Shown: positions 51,649 through 60,758 of the stretch, one piece after another | Position numbering within the stretch: the stretch's first letter is position 1 | How the letters are laid out: every line of letters starts with the position of its first letter | The notes under the pieces: generated by a model | What the model was told of the DNA's origin: nothing | The model's input: the letters and a program-made list of their open reading frames with translations, nothing else | Database searches by the model: none | Translations under genes and position numbers: made by a program | Assembly (NCBI GenBank): GCA_051208045.1 | Contig: JBPJFY010000004.1 | Location: 1 to 64,000 of the forward strand | Direction of reading: 5' to 3' | DNA: 64,000 bases | From: LZORAL124-50-18 sp051208045 | Lineage (GTDB): Bacteria > Pseudomonadota > Gammaproteobacteria > Pseudomonadales > Oleiphilaceae

Positions 51649-54538
51649 TTCCGCCGTATCAATACTCAGCCCAGCAATACTCAGCCCGGCAATGCACACA
51701 GCGCCTCTCCAAGAGAAATTTGCTGCATTAGTCACTGACTTACGCACCCAATTACTGGACGCCCTGATCATTGACGATCCACTCAGGCTTTTGGCCTATG
51801 GCACCGACGCCAGCTTTTATCGGTTGATTCCCAAGGTAGTTGTTGAAGCCAGTAATGCTGACCAGGTGAAAACCGTATTGGCATTGTGTCATCAGTATGA
51901 ATTACCCGTGACGTTTCGCGCCGCCGGTACCAGTTTATCCGGGCAAGCCATTTCAGATTCCGTGCTTCTGCGCCTCAAAGGCTGGACAGACCATGAAGTT
52001 CTGGACAATGGCGGGAGAATCAAGCTCCAACCCGGTGTGATTGGTGCGCAGGCAAACCGTTACCTTGCTCCCTTTCAGCGGAAAATAGGCCCTGACCCGG
52101 CTTCCATAGGCACCGCCAAAATTGGTGGCATTGCCGCCAACAATGCGAGCGGGATGTGTTGTGGCACTGCCAACAACAGTTACCATACACTGACCGACAT
52201 TCGTGTAATTCTGCACGATGGCAGCGAGTTAAACACCGCCGATCCAGTCAGCCGTGCGGAGTTTTCACTCACCCATGCCCCCTTGCTGGCATCATTACAG
52301 CAACTCGCTGTAGAAACGCGCCAAAATCTCGAACTTGCTGACAAAATTCGCCACAAATATCGACTGAAAAACACGACCGGATACAGCCTCAATGCGCTGG
52401 TTGATTATTCAGACCCCATTGATATCCTGCAGCACCTCATGATTGGCTCGGAAGGTACGCTGGGATTCATCTCGGAAATTACCTATCGCACCTGCGTCGA
52501 ACACCCCTGCAAAGCCACGGCCTTGGTGCTTTTTCCGGACGTAAAAACCACCTGCGAAGCCGTGACCGCATTAAAGCAGTGCCCCGTTTCCGCCGTGGAA
52601 TTGATCGACCGAACCGGGCTGCATGCCATTGAAGCGGAACCTGGTGTGCCACCTCAACTGAAAGCGCTTTCCGACGATGCTGCTGCGCTCTTAATCGACG
52701 TTCGTGGCGAATCCCATGACCAGTTGGTAGCCGCACTGACACAGGTAGAAGCCACGCTGCATCTTTTCCCACGATTGAATTCACTCGCTTTCACACAGAA
52801 TGCCGATGAAATCGCCCAGCTTTGGAAGATTCGAAAGGGTTTATTCCCTGCCGTTGGCGCGTTGAGACAAACCGGCACCACCGTGATTATCGAAGATGTT
52901 GCCTTTCCCATCGAGCATTTGGCTGAAGGCGTTTTGCAGCTTCAGCAGTTGTTTAAACGCTATAAATACACCGACGCCTTGATCTTTGGTCATGCGCTGG
53001 AAGGCAACCTGCACTTTGTGTTTACTCAGGATTTTTCCACGGATGCAGAGGTCACGCGCTACCGGCAGTTTATGGATGCCGTTGCGGAGCTGGTCGCGGT
53101 AAAGTATGGCGGATCGCTGAAGGCGGAACATGGCACCGGCCGGAACATGGCGCCGTATGTTGAACTGGAATGGGGCAAAGACGCGTACGCGCTGATGAAA
53201 AAAATCAAGGCGCTGTTTGATCCCGCCAATTTGCTCAATCCCGGTGTGATTATCAATGATAACAAGCAAGCCCACATTGAAAACCTCAAGCCCCTGCCAC
53301 CGGTGGACCCACTGGTCGATAAATGTATTGAATGTGGGTTTTGCGAGCCTCAGTGTCCTTCGAGGAACCTGACGTTAACACCGAGGCAACGCATCGTTAT
53401 CTCACGGGAAATTGCCCGTCTGCAAACGGCGACGGATGCACCGTCAGTCGCCCGGCTGAAGGCACTCCAGAAAGAATATCGCTACTACGGCGACGACACC
53501 TGTGCGGCCTGTGGCCTATGCGAAATGGCCTGCCCGGTAAACATCAATACCGGTGACCTGACCCGAAAGCATCGAAACGTTCAGAATGCCAAACATTTTA
53601 GTCGGGCCGAAAAAGCCGCGCACATTTTTTCAAGGATCGTGAAGCTCACTCGTCTGGGTTTAACCCTTGCAGACCAGACCCATCGCTGGATCGGCCCGAA
53701 CATCATGCAAAGGTCCGCCCGAGCGTTAAACAAAATATCACGCGGCGCGGTGCCTGAGTGGCACCCCTATCTGCCTGCATCCGCCTCACAGCCCCCGAAA
53801 ACCGCCCAGGAGCTCCCTCAAGGTAATCTGCAGCCCGTGGTGTATCTGCCCAGCTGCGCGTCGCGCACCATGGCACCCGCGCGCGGAGACCGGGAAACAC
53901 GGAGCCTGAGTGAAGTGTTTACCTCACTACTCGATAAGGCGGGCTACTATCCCATCTACCCTAACAACCTGGATCATCTCTGCTGCGGCCTTCCCTTTCA
54001 AAGCAAAGGCATGTTCGATCAGGCACGCAGTAAGAGCCAGGAGCTGGAGCGTGCCCTGTCGATTGCCAGCAAGAATGGACAGATTCCCATTGTCTCTGAT
54101 ACCAGCCCCTGTAGTCTGCGTAGCCAGCAGGCATTCAAACATCTTCGCCTTTACGATTCTGTAGAATTTGTACATGACGTCCTGATGCCTGCGTTGCAGT
54201 TTACCCGCTGCAATGACGCTATCATGGTACATGCCACCTGCAGCACCACACGGCTTGGGCAATCGGACAAACTGCTGGGGCTGGCAGAGCGCTGCACGCC
54301 AAACATTGTCGTTCCGGAAGACGTCACCTGTTGTGGATTTGCCGGCGATAAGGGGTTTACGCTCCCAGCCCTCAACGACGCTGCACTGGGCTCTCTAAAA
54401 TCTGCCGTGCCTCCCGGATGCAAAGAAGGCGTGTCCACCAGTCGATCCTGCGAAATTGGCTTATCCAAAAACAGCGGTATTCATTACCATTCCATTCTAT
54501 ACCTGGTTGACCGGTGCACAATCGGGTTGGCCCGCTAA
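51641..54538 (+). CDS. D-lactate dehydrogenase-type FAD and Fe-S oxidoreductase (Dld-II-like)
   Basis: The 965-residue protein joins three parts. The FAD-binding PCMH domain is near 55-290 (TFRAAGTSLSGQA, NNASGMCCG) and the FAD-oxidase C-terminal domain is near 300-530 (EHGTGRNM). A double [4Fe-4S] domain follows (CIECGFCEPQCP near 566, CAACGLCEMACP near 630), then CCG cluster motifs (LCCGLPFQSKG near 781, CCGFAGDKG near 905). This layout is that of the Dld-II D-lactate dehydrogenase beside lldE/lut genes in pseudomonads. Its start lies 8 bp inside lutC. The N-terminal SILSPA motif is duplicated. No lactate permease gene is adjacent. Confidence 0.9.
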   Translation: MSDSAVSILSPAILSPAMHTAPLQEKFAALVTDLRTQLLDALIIDDPLRLLAYGTDASFYRLIPKVVVEASNADQVKTVLALCHQYELPVTFRAAGTSLSGQAISDSVLLRLKGWTDHEVLDNGGRIKLQPGVIGAQANRYLAPFQRKIGPDPASIGTAKIGGIAANNASGMCCGTANNSYHTLTDIRVILHDGSELNTADPVSRAEFSLTHAPLLASLQQLAVETRQNLELADKIRHKYRLKNTTGYSLNALVDYSDPIDILQHLMIGSEGTLGFISEITYRTCVEHPCKATALVLFPDVKTTCEAVTALKQCPVSAVELIDRTGLHAIEAEPGVPPQLKALSDDAAALLIDVRGESHDQLVAALTQVEATLHLFPRLNSLAFTQNADEIAQLWKIRKGLFPAVGALRQTGTTVIIEDVAFPIEHLAEGVLQLQQLFKRYKYTDALIFGHALEGNLHFVFTQDFSTDAEVTRYRQFMDAVAELVAVKYGGSLKAEHGTGRNMAPYVELEWGKDAYALMKKIKALFDPANLLNPGVIINDNKQAHIENLKPLPPVDPLVDKCIECGFCEPQCPSRNLTLTPRQRIVISREIARLQTATDAPSVARLKALQKEYRYYGDDTCAACGLCEMACPVNINTGDLTRKHRNVQNAKHFSRAEKAAHIFSRIVKLTRLGLTLADQTHRWIGPNIMQRSARALNKISRGAVPEWHPYLPASASQPPKTAQELPQGNLQPVVYLPSCASRTMAPARGDRETRSLSEVFTSLLDKAGYYPIYPNNLDHLCCGLPFQSKGMFDQARSKSQELERALSIASKNGQIPIVSDTSPCSLRSQQAFKHLRLYDSVEFVHDVLMPALQFTRCNDAIMVHATCSTTRLGQSDKLLGLAERCTPNIVVPEDVTCCGFAGDKGFTLPALNDAALGSLKSAVPPGCKEGVSTSRSCEIGLSKNSGIHYHSILYLVDRCTIGLAR

Positions 54539-54550
54539 CAGGAGCGCATC

Positions 54551-55036
54551 ATGCTTACGCCCATCACGAAAATTCTGTTTGCCACCACGCTGGATGCTTC
54601 CACCCGTGCTGTCACGCGCATGGCCGCCAGTCTGGCCGTTCAGTACAAAGCTCAGGTTGTATTGGTGCATTCTCTGGAACCCCTCAGCCCTTATGGCCAG
54701 GCCCTGATCGAACAAAGCCTGCCTGCTGATCGACTCAAGGAGATCCGGGAAGAAGGCAAACGCAACTTTCTAAAGCAGCTGGAAGAAAAAATCACGAATT
54801 TCTTTCACGATGAGATGGTGACAGAGGAGAGTCATCAAAAACTGCTGGCAGACATCGTTGTTCAGGAAGAGTATCCGGAGAAACTCATTCTTGAAACGGC
54901 CAAAGCGCACCAGGTCGACCTGATTGTTATGGGTACTCAGCATCGCCATGGATTACGTAAAGTGTTTCTGGGATCAACGGCGCGCAAAGTGATGGACCAT
55001 ACCGAAGTCCCGGTGCTGATCGTGCCGCTGGATTAA
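54551..55036 (+). CDS. Universal stress protein (UspA family)
   Basis: The 161-residue protein is a single Usp domain: an N-terminal beta strand ILFATTLDAST, then LIVMGTQHRHGLRKVFLGSTARKVMDH with the G-2x-G-9x-G-(S/T) ATP-type loop (about 125-150), and final VPVLIVPL. AGGAG precedes the ATG. It lies 12 bp after the Dld gene and may be co-transcribed with the lactate operon. Confidence 0.92.
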   Translation: MLTPITKILFATTLDASTRAVTRMAASLAVQYKAQVVLVHSLEPLSPYGQALIEQSLPADRLKEIREEGKRNFLKQLEEKITNFFHDEMVTEESHQKLLADIVVQEEYPEKLILETAKAHQVDLIVMGTQHRHGLRKVFLGSTARKVMDHTEVPVLIVPLD

Positions 55037-55040
55037 GCCG

Positions 55041-56582
55041 TTATTGAGCCAGACAAAAGCGGTTTTTACCCTGATTTTTCGCGCGGTACATCGCGGTATC
55101 CGCCGCTTTTTTCAGCTCTCGTTTGTTTTCGGCATGGTGAGGAAACAGGGCGACACCAATACTTGCCGTCACCTGAATGCGAAACTTTTCAACAACGGTA
55201 ATATTTTCAATCTGTTGCAGCAGTTTTTTACAGATCACCGCCACTTCCGATTCTTCGCGAATATTGGCGCACAGCACCAAGAACTCGTCTCCGCCAATCC
55301 GGCCAACCTCATCACTCTCGCGAAATTCGGAATTTAAAATTTCCCCAATACGTACCAGCAGCGCGTCCCCCACGTCGTGGCCATAATTGTCATTCACCTG
55401 TTTGAAGCCATCAAGATCGAGATACAGTAGTGCGAAAGACTCCTCATACCGTTTGGCTTTTTTAATGGCCTGATCCAGCTTGTCTTCAATCATCTTGCGA
55501 TTACACAAACCGGTCAGTGGATCTTCATAAGCGAGCTTCGAGAGTGTGCGTTCGGTGATAACCTGGTGGGTTACATCTGTGATGGTATAGATGAGGTAGT
55601 GCTGACCATGAATATCCAGCGGACGGCTGAAAATCTTCGCGTAATTGATGTCTTCCTGCTGGGTTTCCCGGTTTGTGTGCGTAATAACAAAGCAGGCCCC
55701 CTTATAGGGTGACACCAGATCGTGCATACGCTTTCCGCTCATATCGGACATGGCGAGCTGGAAAAAATCCCGCGCTGTTTTGTTCGCGTGCAAAATGATA
55801 TTTTCCTGATTGGCGACCACCACACTGGCGTCCACGTTGTTGACGATGCGGTCCAGCACGGTTTGATTCGCGCGACTGATGGCCAATTCGGAAAAGAATC
55901 GCCGCACAATATAGGCGAAATTGAAGAGTGCTAACACAAAGGCCCCGATCTGGAAAAAACGAATCAGAGAAGCGTGTTGGTTGGCCTGTTGCTGCTCATA
56001 GTGCGTAAGCTCGTTCATGAGAGAAAGCAGTTGCTGGTTTTTCTGGCGGGTAAACTGCTCCAACTCAAACACTGGCGAGGTCACAGATTGATCGAACCTG
56101 GGGGGCGTTTTCCAGCCTTCCGGCAGATAGCTGGATGCCCCATTCAATGCGGTAACCGCGTCATAGATACGTGATCGCCACTGCCCCCAGATCTTTAACG
56201 CATCAGCAATGACCCGCCGCTGCTCCCCGGTGCTGGCCTCGGTGATCATGACTTCCTGGTCCGCCTGGGTGGAAGGCACCAATCCGCCATACTGAAAGGC
56301 ATTTAGCGTACGTTCAAAGAGAGAGGCGTTGTTCAACAGCTCATTCAATGACAATGCTGCACGGGCATCAGAGGCCTGTACATCAGACAGCCACTGATAC
56401 ACGTTTTTGGCAATATTCTGGGAGAGCATACGTTGACGCCCGGCGATATTGATCTCACGGGCGTCTTCTTTCAACCGGGCAGACAGATAAAAGTTCAAAC
56501 CGAGTACGAACATATCCAGGCTCACGAAGATACAGATCAAAAAAATCAGATTTTTGATACTCTTCCGCTGGATCGGCAGCAT
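55041..56582 (-). CDS. Membrane diguanylate cyclase with PilJ-type sensor and PAS domain
   Basis: The 513-residue protein has two helices (about 11-33 and 207-228) around a periplasmic domain whose start, INIAGRQRMLSQNIAKNVYQW (45-65), matches the type IV pili chemotaxis transducer (PilJ/NarX-like) N-terminal domain. A PAS segment follows (about 240-345), then a GGDEF domain with GGDEF at 430-434 and the RxxD inhibitory site RESD at 421-424. It should make c-di-GMP with product inhibition. It is convergent with the Usp gene. The PilJ-like sensor may bind small ligands such as nitrate. Confidence 0.93.
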   Translation of the reverse strand: MLPIQRKSIKNLIFLICIFVSLDMFVLGLNFYLSARLKEDAREINIAGRQRMLSQNIAKNVYQWLSDVQASDARAALSLNELLNNASLFERTLNAFQYGGLVPSTQADQEVMITEASTGEQRRVIADALKIWGQWRSRIYDAVTALNGASSYLPEGWKTPPRFDQSVTSPVFELEQFTRQKNQQLLSLMNELTHYEQQQANQHASLIRFFQIGAFVLALFNFAYIVRRFFSELAISRANQTVLDRIVNNVDASVVVANQENIILHANKTARDFFQLAMSDMSGKRMHDLVSPYKGACFVITHTNRETQQEDINYAKIFSRPLDIHGQHYLIYTITDVTHQVITERTLSKLAYEDPLTGLCNRKMIEDKLDQAIKKAKRYEESFALLYLDLDGFKQVNDNYGHDVGDALLVRIGEILNSEFRESDEVGRIGGDEFLVLCANIREESEVAVICKKLLQQIENITVVEKFRIQVTASIGVALFPHHAENKRELKKAADTAMYRAKNQGKNRFCLAQ

Positions 56583-56635
56583 TTGTTTACCTCATCTGCC
56601 AAGTGAACAGGTGATGATCGTACCCGGCCAGACTG

Positions 56636-57994
56636 TCAGGAAGGCTCTCGCATGGTGACCAGCTCTTCTGCAGCCGTAGGGTGTATACCTATTGTAGTGT
56701 CAAAAACCGATTTCGTCGCGCCGGCTTTCATGGCCACGGCTACGGCTTGAACAATTTCACCCGCGGATTCCCCCACCACGTGTACGCCCAGCACCTTGTC
56801 CGTGGTGCGGTCGACCAGCATTTTCATGAACATTTTTTCTTCACTGGCGGTCAGTGTATGCTTCATGGGGGTAAATCGTGATTTATACACATCCACATCA
56901 GAAAACTGTGCCCGAGCGGCCTCTTCCGAGAGTCCGACTGTACCTATGTTAGGCTGGGTAAATACTGCCGTGGGGATCAACTCATAATCCATGTTGACGG
57001 GTTCACCAGACACAAAATGACGTGTTAATGCCATGGCTTCAGCCAGAGCCACTGGCGTCAACTGAAGGCCACCGATCACATCGCCCAAAGCAAAAACCTG
57101 TGGGTTGGATGTAGCAAAATTACCATCAACGACAATTTCACCCTTATCATTGCAGTTGACTCCGGCTTCGGACAAATTTAATCCCCCAACCAGAGGAACA
57201 CGACCCGTCGCAGCCATCACCAGACCGGCCTGCAAGCTTGATTGATCAGACAGTTGAACGGTAAGTTGTCCGCTGTCACCCGCCTCAACAGATTCGATGG
57301 TTTTTCCGAAATGGAGATGAACGCCTTTTTTCTCCATCTCGTCACGAATAAAGTGTCGGACTTCTTCATCAAATCCACGCAGGAAAAGATCCCCACGATA
57401 GACGAGATGGGTTTCCACACCCAGGCCGTGCAGAATACCGGCAAATTCTACGGCAATATAACCACCGCCCCACACGACCGCTTTTTCTGGCAGTGCGTCC
57501 AGATAAAACATATCCGCAGACGTACAGAGTAAATCTTTGCCCGGAATGTCAGGCAGGAAAGGCGTGCTTCCTGTGGCTATTACAATTTTCTCGGCGGAAA
57601 TGGTCGTCGATTTATCTTCCGTTTCTACGTTGAGTGTTTGCCCATCGACAAATGATGCGAAGCCTCGATACAGCTCAACGCCGCTATTGACCAGGAGCTT
57701 TTCATAGATCCCGTTGAGGCGCTGAATTTCTTTCGTCTTATTATCCCTGAGGGTTGGCCAGTCAAACCGAATGTTGTCACAATGCCAACCATACCCGGCC
57801 GCATCATGTAAGTCCTCACCAAAGTGGGACGCATAGACAAACAGTTTTTTAGGTACACAGCCTACATTAACGCAGGTCCCCCCCAAAAAAGTTGACTCGA
57901 CAATCGCGACACGCTTGCCCTGACTGGCGCACATACGGGCCAACCGAACTCCACCGGAGCCGGCGCCGATGACGGCAATATCATACTCTTTCAT
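56636..57994 (-). CDS. gor: Glutathione-disulfide reductase
   Basis: The 452-residue flavoenzyme reduces glutathione disulfide with NADPH. The FAD loop GAGSGGVRLAR is at 10-20, the redox-active motif GGTCVNVGCVPKK at 38-50 (Cys-41 and Cys-46), the NADPH loop VVWGGGYIAVEFAG near 168, and the C-terminal HPTAAEE near 440 supplies the active-site His. The length is that of Gor. It is followed by a GNAT gene and upstream of it stands the diguanylate cyclase stop, so it is probably an independent unit. Confidence 0.95.
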   Translation of the reverse strand: MKEYDIAVIGAGSGGVRLARMCASQGKRVAIVESTFLGGTCVNVGCVPKKLFVYASHFGEDLHDAAGYGWHCDNIRFDWPTLRDNKTKEIQRLNGIYEKLLVNSGVELYRGFASFVDGQTLNVETEDKSTTISAEKIVIATGSTPFLPDIPGKDLLCTSADMFYLDALPEKAVVWGGGYIAVEFAGILHGLGVETHLVYRGDLFLRGFDEEVRHFIRDEMEKKGVHLHFGKTIESVEAGDSGQLTVQLSDQSSLQAGLVMAATGRVPLVGGLNLSEAGVNCNDKGEIVVDGNFATSNPQVFALGDVIGGLQLTPVALAEAMALTRHFVSGEPVNMDYELIPTAVFTQPNIGTVGLSEEAARAQFSDVDVYKSRFTPMKHTLTASEEKMFMKMLVDRTTDKVLGVHVVGESAGEIVQAVAVAMKAGATKSVFDTTIGIHPTAAEELVTMREPS

Positions 57995-58008
57995 ATCGAT
58001 TCCACGAT

Positions 58009-58683
58009 TTATTGGTTTCTTCCGGCGAGCTGATCCGCGGGTTTAAACAGGACAACTTCCGTCACCGTGCCCAGCTGCACTTCGCCCATCTGTTCATAGC
58101 CCAAGGATTTGTAAAACTCGATGTAACGCGAATTTCCGGTATCAAGACCAATACCGACCGACTTAGGATTCTCTGAACACAAATGTTCAACGGCCTTCAG
58201 CAAGGTGGTGCCAATGCCCTGATTCTGGTACTTGGGAAGCACACCCATCAAAGGGAGTTCGTGGTGTTGGTCCGAAGGGAACAAGGCTGAAATCTGCTCG
58301 TGGTAATCAATATAACGTCGCGTGGAAGCGAGACCCGCCGTCAACATCATGCGCAAGCGCCAGTTAATCTGGTCCGCCAGATTAAGCCGTACGTTCGGGC
58401 TACCAATGAAGGCTACAGCGACCAACAACCCATCCACCGTGATCCCGATCGCATCCTGGCATTTGGCAAAATGCAACTCGATCAGCTCGCGCAGCGTAGC
58501 GCGTATTCGTTGATCATAACCGGGACGGTCAAAGTCGAAGAGGTATTTAAACGTGGGATCGTAGTGATAGGCCTGATACAGGATCGCTTTTGCTTCATTA
58601 ACGGAATTCTCATCCAGCCTCACCAGGTCAATATCTTCATTGCCCGGGGTATGATCATTTACTGTTTGTTCCGCGGCTTCCAT
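58009..58683 (-). CDS. GNAT-family N-acetyltransferase
   Basis: I place the start at the ATG of 58681-58683 (224 residues) because AGGAG lies 12 nt upstream. A longer frame opens at 58725 without a ribosome site. The GNAT motif is LPKYQNQGIGTTLLKAVEHL near 160-179, followed by GNSRYIEFYKSLGYEQMG near 190. Substrate unknown. It lies 14 bp upstream of gor on the same strand. Confidence 0.85.
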   Translation of the reverse strand: MEAAEQTVNDHTPGNEDIDLVRLDENSVNEAKAILYQAYHYDPTFKYLFDFDRPGYDQRIRATLRELIELHFAKCQDAIGITVDGLLVAVAFIGSPNVRLNLADQINWRLRMMLTAGLASTRRYIDYHEQISALFPSDQHHELPLMGVLPKYQNQGIGTTLLKAVEHLCSENPKSVGIGLDTGNSRYIEFYKSLGYEQMGEVQLGTVTEVVLFKPADQLAGRNQ

Positions 58684-58735
58684 TGTTGTTTTGTTCTCCT
58701 GGAAAATCCGGGCCAGATGACCCATGCCATATGAT

Positions 58736-59254
58736 TTACATTGCCAACGTCAAACGTCCATTAATGTAACCTGACTGCTCAGCTCGATCGATTGCAATTT
58801 CCTGTACAGAAATATCATATGTTTTCTCAAGAGAATCAAGCCAATTTACCAAATTATTAAAGGGAACACCTTCTAACCACACACGTAACTTGTTGTTTCC
58901 ACTGGGCTCAAATCGTTTAATCTCTACCCCGCTTTTACGACCGGAACTGGTTACAATGGAAATCGATGACTGATCCGAACCGGACTTCTTTTGCGCAGAG
59001 CCGATTTTCTTTGCGGCCTCTCGCGCTTCGGCCTCATTGGCCTTCACATAGTTCAATGACTGTACCGCCGCATCCCGCGCCTTTTTGCTGTCCTGGTAAT
59101 AGCCCCAGGTTGGTGCCCATAAAAGGAAATAAACGACGCAGAGTATGAACACGATGATCAGGATCTTGACCGCCTGCTGATCCCGGTCAGGCAGCGCATC
59201 ATACGAACGCGAAAGCTTTCGTCCAATGGGAGAATTTTGAAGCTGTTCAATCAT
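58736..59254 (-). CDS. gspM: Type II secretion system protein GspM
   Basis: GspM is an inner-membrane part of the type II secretion platform and pairs with GspL. From the ATG at 59252-59254 the protein has 172 residues with one helix near 31-49 (KILIIVFILCVVYFLLW), a coiled region and a C-terminal ferredoxin-like periplasmic domain with FEPSGNNKLRVWLEGVPFNNLVNWLDSL (near 115-142). An in-frame ATG at 59281 lies inside a duplicated 18-19 bp segment, so the true start is uncertain. gspM is the last gene of the cluster; no gspN follows. Confidence 0.9.
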   Translation of the reverse strand: MIEQLQNSPIGRKLSRSYDALPDRDQQAVKILIIVFILCVVYFLLWAPTWGYYQDSKKARDAAVQSLNYVKANEAEAREAAKKIGSAQKKSGSDQSSISIVTSSGRKSGVEIKRFEPSGNNKLRVWLEGVPFNNLVNWLDSLEKTYDISVQEIAIDRAEQSGYINGRLTLAM

Positions 59255-59263
59255 AGCACTATA

Positions 59264-59300
59264 GTACCCAAGGAGGAGCATGTTACCCGAGGAAGAGCAT
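59264..59300. repeat. Tandem duplication of 18-19 bp in the gspM leader
   Basis: On the gspM strand the units ATGCTCTTCCTCGGGTAAC and ATGCTCCTCCTTGGGTAC stand side by side. The first gives a five-codon mini-frame ending in TAA, and the second opens the longer possible gspM start. The duplication lies between gspL and gspM. Confidence 0.8.
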
Positions 59301-59313
59301 GCTGATGAGAATT

Positions 59314-60714
59314 TTAACCGGCGGAAGTAATCGTCAAGCGCCCACGAACAAAGTCTTTTTCTTTAACGGCCGATCCAATTTTTACACTGAGGCCCTGCTT
59401 ATCCAATGCATTTTTGAGCATATCCAGCTGTTCCAGTTTGGACACCTGTAACTCCACCGACAGCTCACCTCGCTGCGAATTGAAATTAATGTTCTTAAAT
59501 GACATATCCCGCTGTAGATTAGCCCGTTTAAACTCAGAACCCGTCAACGTAAGCACGTCCAGAAAACTCTGCCCCCCGCCCTGCTGTCCGGCCTGAATCA
59601 ATTTACTTTTCAGGAAGCGCTCCACCTTATCCGCAGTGACTCGTTTTTCCCCGGGAAAGATGGACTGATACATCTTCAACGCCTGCTGCTCGTAACTTTC
59701 TGCCTGTTTCTGGTAATACACCCCTTGAGCGACGTTGAGACCCAGTTGAATGACGAACCAGACAGCCACAATGGCGGCCACGCCCATCCAGTTTTTCAAC
59801 CCACTGGTTCGCTCCGATTTTTGGGCGAACTCCCCCTGACACAGCTGTGGAGCAGCATCCGGGTCCTGTAACCAGGTCTGTGCCAGTAATACAGAGGAAT
59901 CGCCCGTAAAAGGCATTACTGTGGCCTTCGATCCACACACTTGCTCGATGGCGGCCACATGGATGGTCTCTTCGTCCATGGCCGCTTCGGGAAGATAGCA
60001 CCTCAGGTTAATCTGGCCACTCTCGCCATTTTCGTCTGCGGGTACAATTCGCTCGAGGTACCGGCTCAGGGCCGATTTGGGTACTTTCCAGAACTGCTGA
60101 TCCTTTCTAAGCAGGGCAACCCGATCAAGCAACAGCACACTTAATGCCTCGGCTTTCGTTTCACCGTCCAGTGGAATCAACGCAGCATCCGGCACCACGT
60201 GATAGATCGGCAACGCGAAATTTTGAAGTTCATCCAGGAAGCGCGCCATGATGTTACGCTCCACGATGGTCACGGGAATATTTTCCTGCCTGGGTTTTCG
60301 CTGTCCTGTAACAATATGCACATCGTCAATATCGCACGCCAGTTGTTCTTCGACAGCAAATGGTAACGCCTGGGTGAGAAATTTTTGTTGCTTGAGTGGA
60401 ATAGATACTTCAAATGCCGTCGTGTACTCTGCAGGAAGCAAAGCGACCAAACGCACATTTTGCACATCACTGCGCGCCATGGTCCGCAAAATCGAAATAT
60501 CGCTGTCCCCAGCACCTCTGGCAACACACTGTCCGGTCGTCTCCAGCAAACACCAGTCATAGCGAAGCACACCCTCAACACTTTCCGGCGTGGTGGCGAC
60601 AGATTCGCTCTGCCCGGCAGCAGCCGGAACTTTTTCAGCCAACGCTTCATTTGCGCCATCCTGCTCAAGCAGAGTGCTGAAATTTGTGGGATAAACGACT
60701 AATTTAAATGACAT
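59314..60714 (-). CDS. gspL: Type II secretion system protein GspL
   Basis: The 466-residue protein is the cytoplasmic-actin-like plus periplasmic GspL, which links the GspE ATPase to GspM. An N-terminal cytoplasmic domain runs to about 320 (SIPLKQQKFLTQALPFAVEEQL near 125), a helix follows at about 318-335 (MGVAAIVAVWFVIQLGLNV), and a periplasmic domain ends the protein (VSKLEQLDMLKNALDKQGL near 428). AGGAA precedes the ATG. It follows gspK by 44 bp. An additional 30 or so residues near the N-terminus (AGQSESVATTPESVEG) look like a small insert. Confidence 0.92.
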   Translation of the reverse strand: MSFKLVVYPTNFSTLLEQDGANEALAEKVPAAAGQSESVATTPESVEGVLRYDWCLLETTGQCVARGAGDSDISILRTMARSDVQNVRLVALLPAEYTTAFEVSIPLKQQKFLTQALPFAVEEQLACDIDDVHIVTGQRKPRQENIPVTIVERNIMARFLDELQNFALPIYHVVPDAALIPLDGETKAEALSVLLLDRVALLRKDQQFWKVPKSALSRYLERIVPADENGESGQINLRCYLPEAAMDEETIHVAAIEQVCGSKATVMPFTGDSSVLLAQTWLQDPDAAPQLCQGEFAQKSERTSGLKNWMGVAAIVAVWFVIQLGLNVAQGVYYQKQAESYEQQALKMYQSIFPGEKRVTADKVERFLKSKLIQAGQQGGGQSFLDVLTLTGSEFKRANLQRDMSFKNINFNSQRGELSVELQVSKLEQLDMLKNALDKQGLSVKIGSAVKEKDFVRGRLTITSAG

Positions 60715-60758
60715 TGAGTTCCTGTATCAGAATTCTGTAGCACGCGCTGGTCGACACA

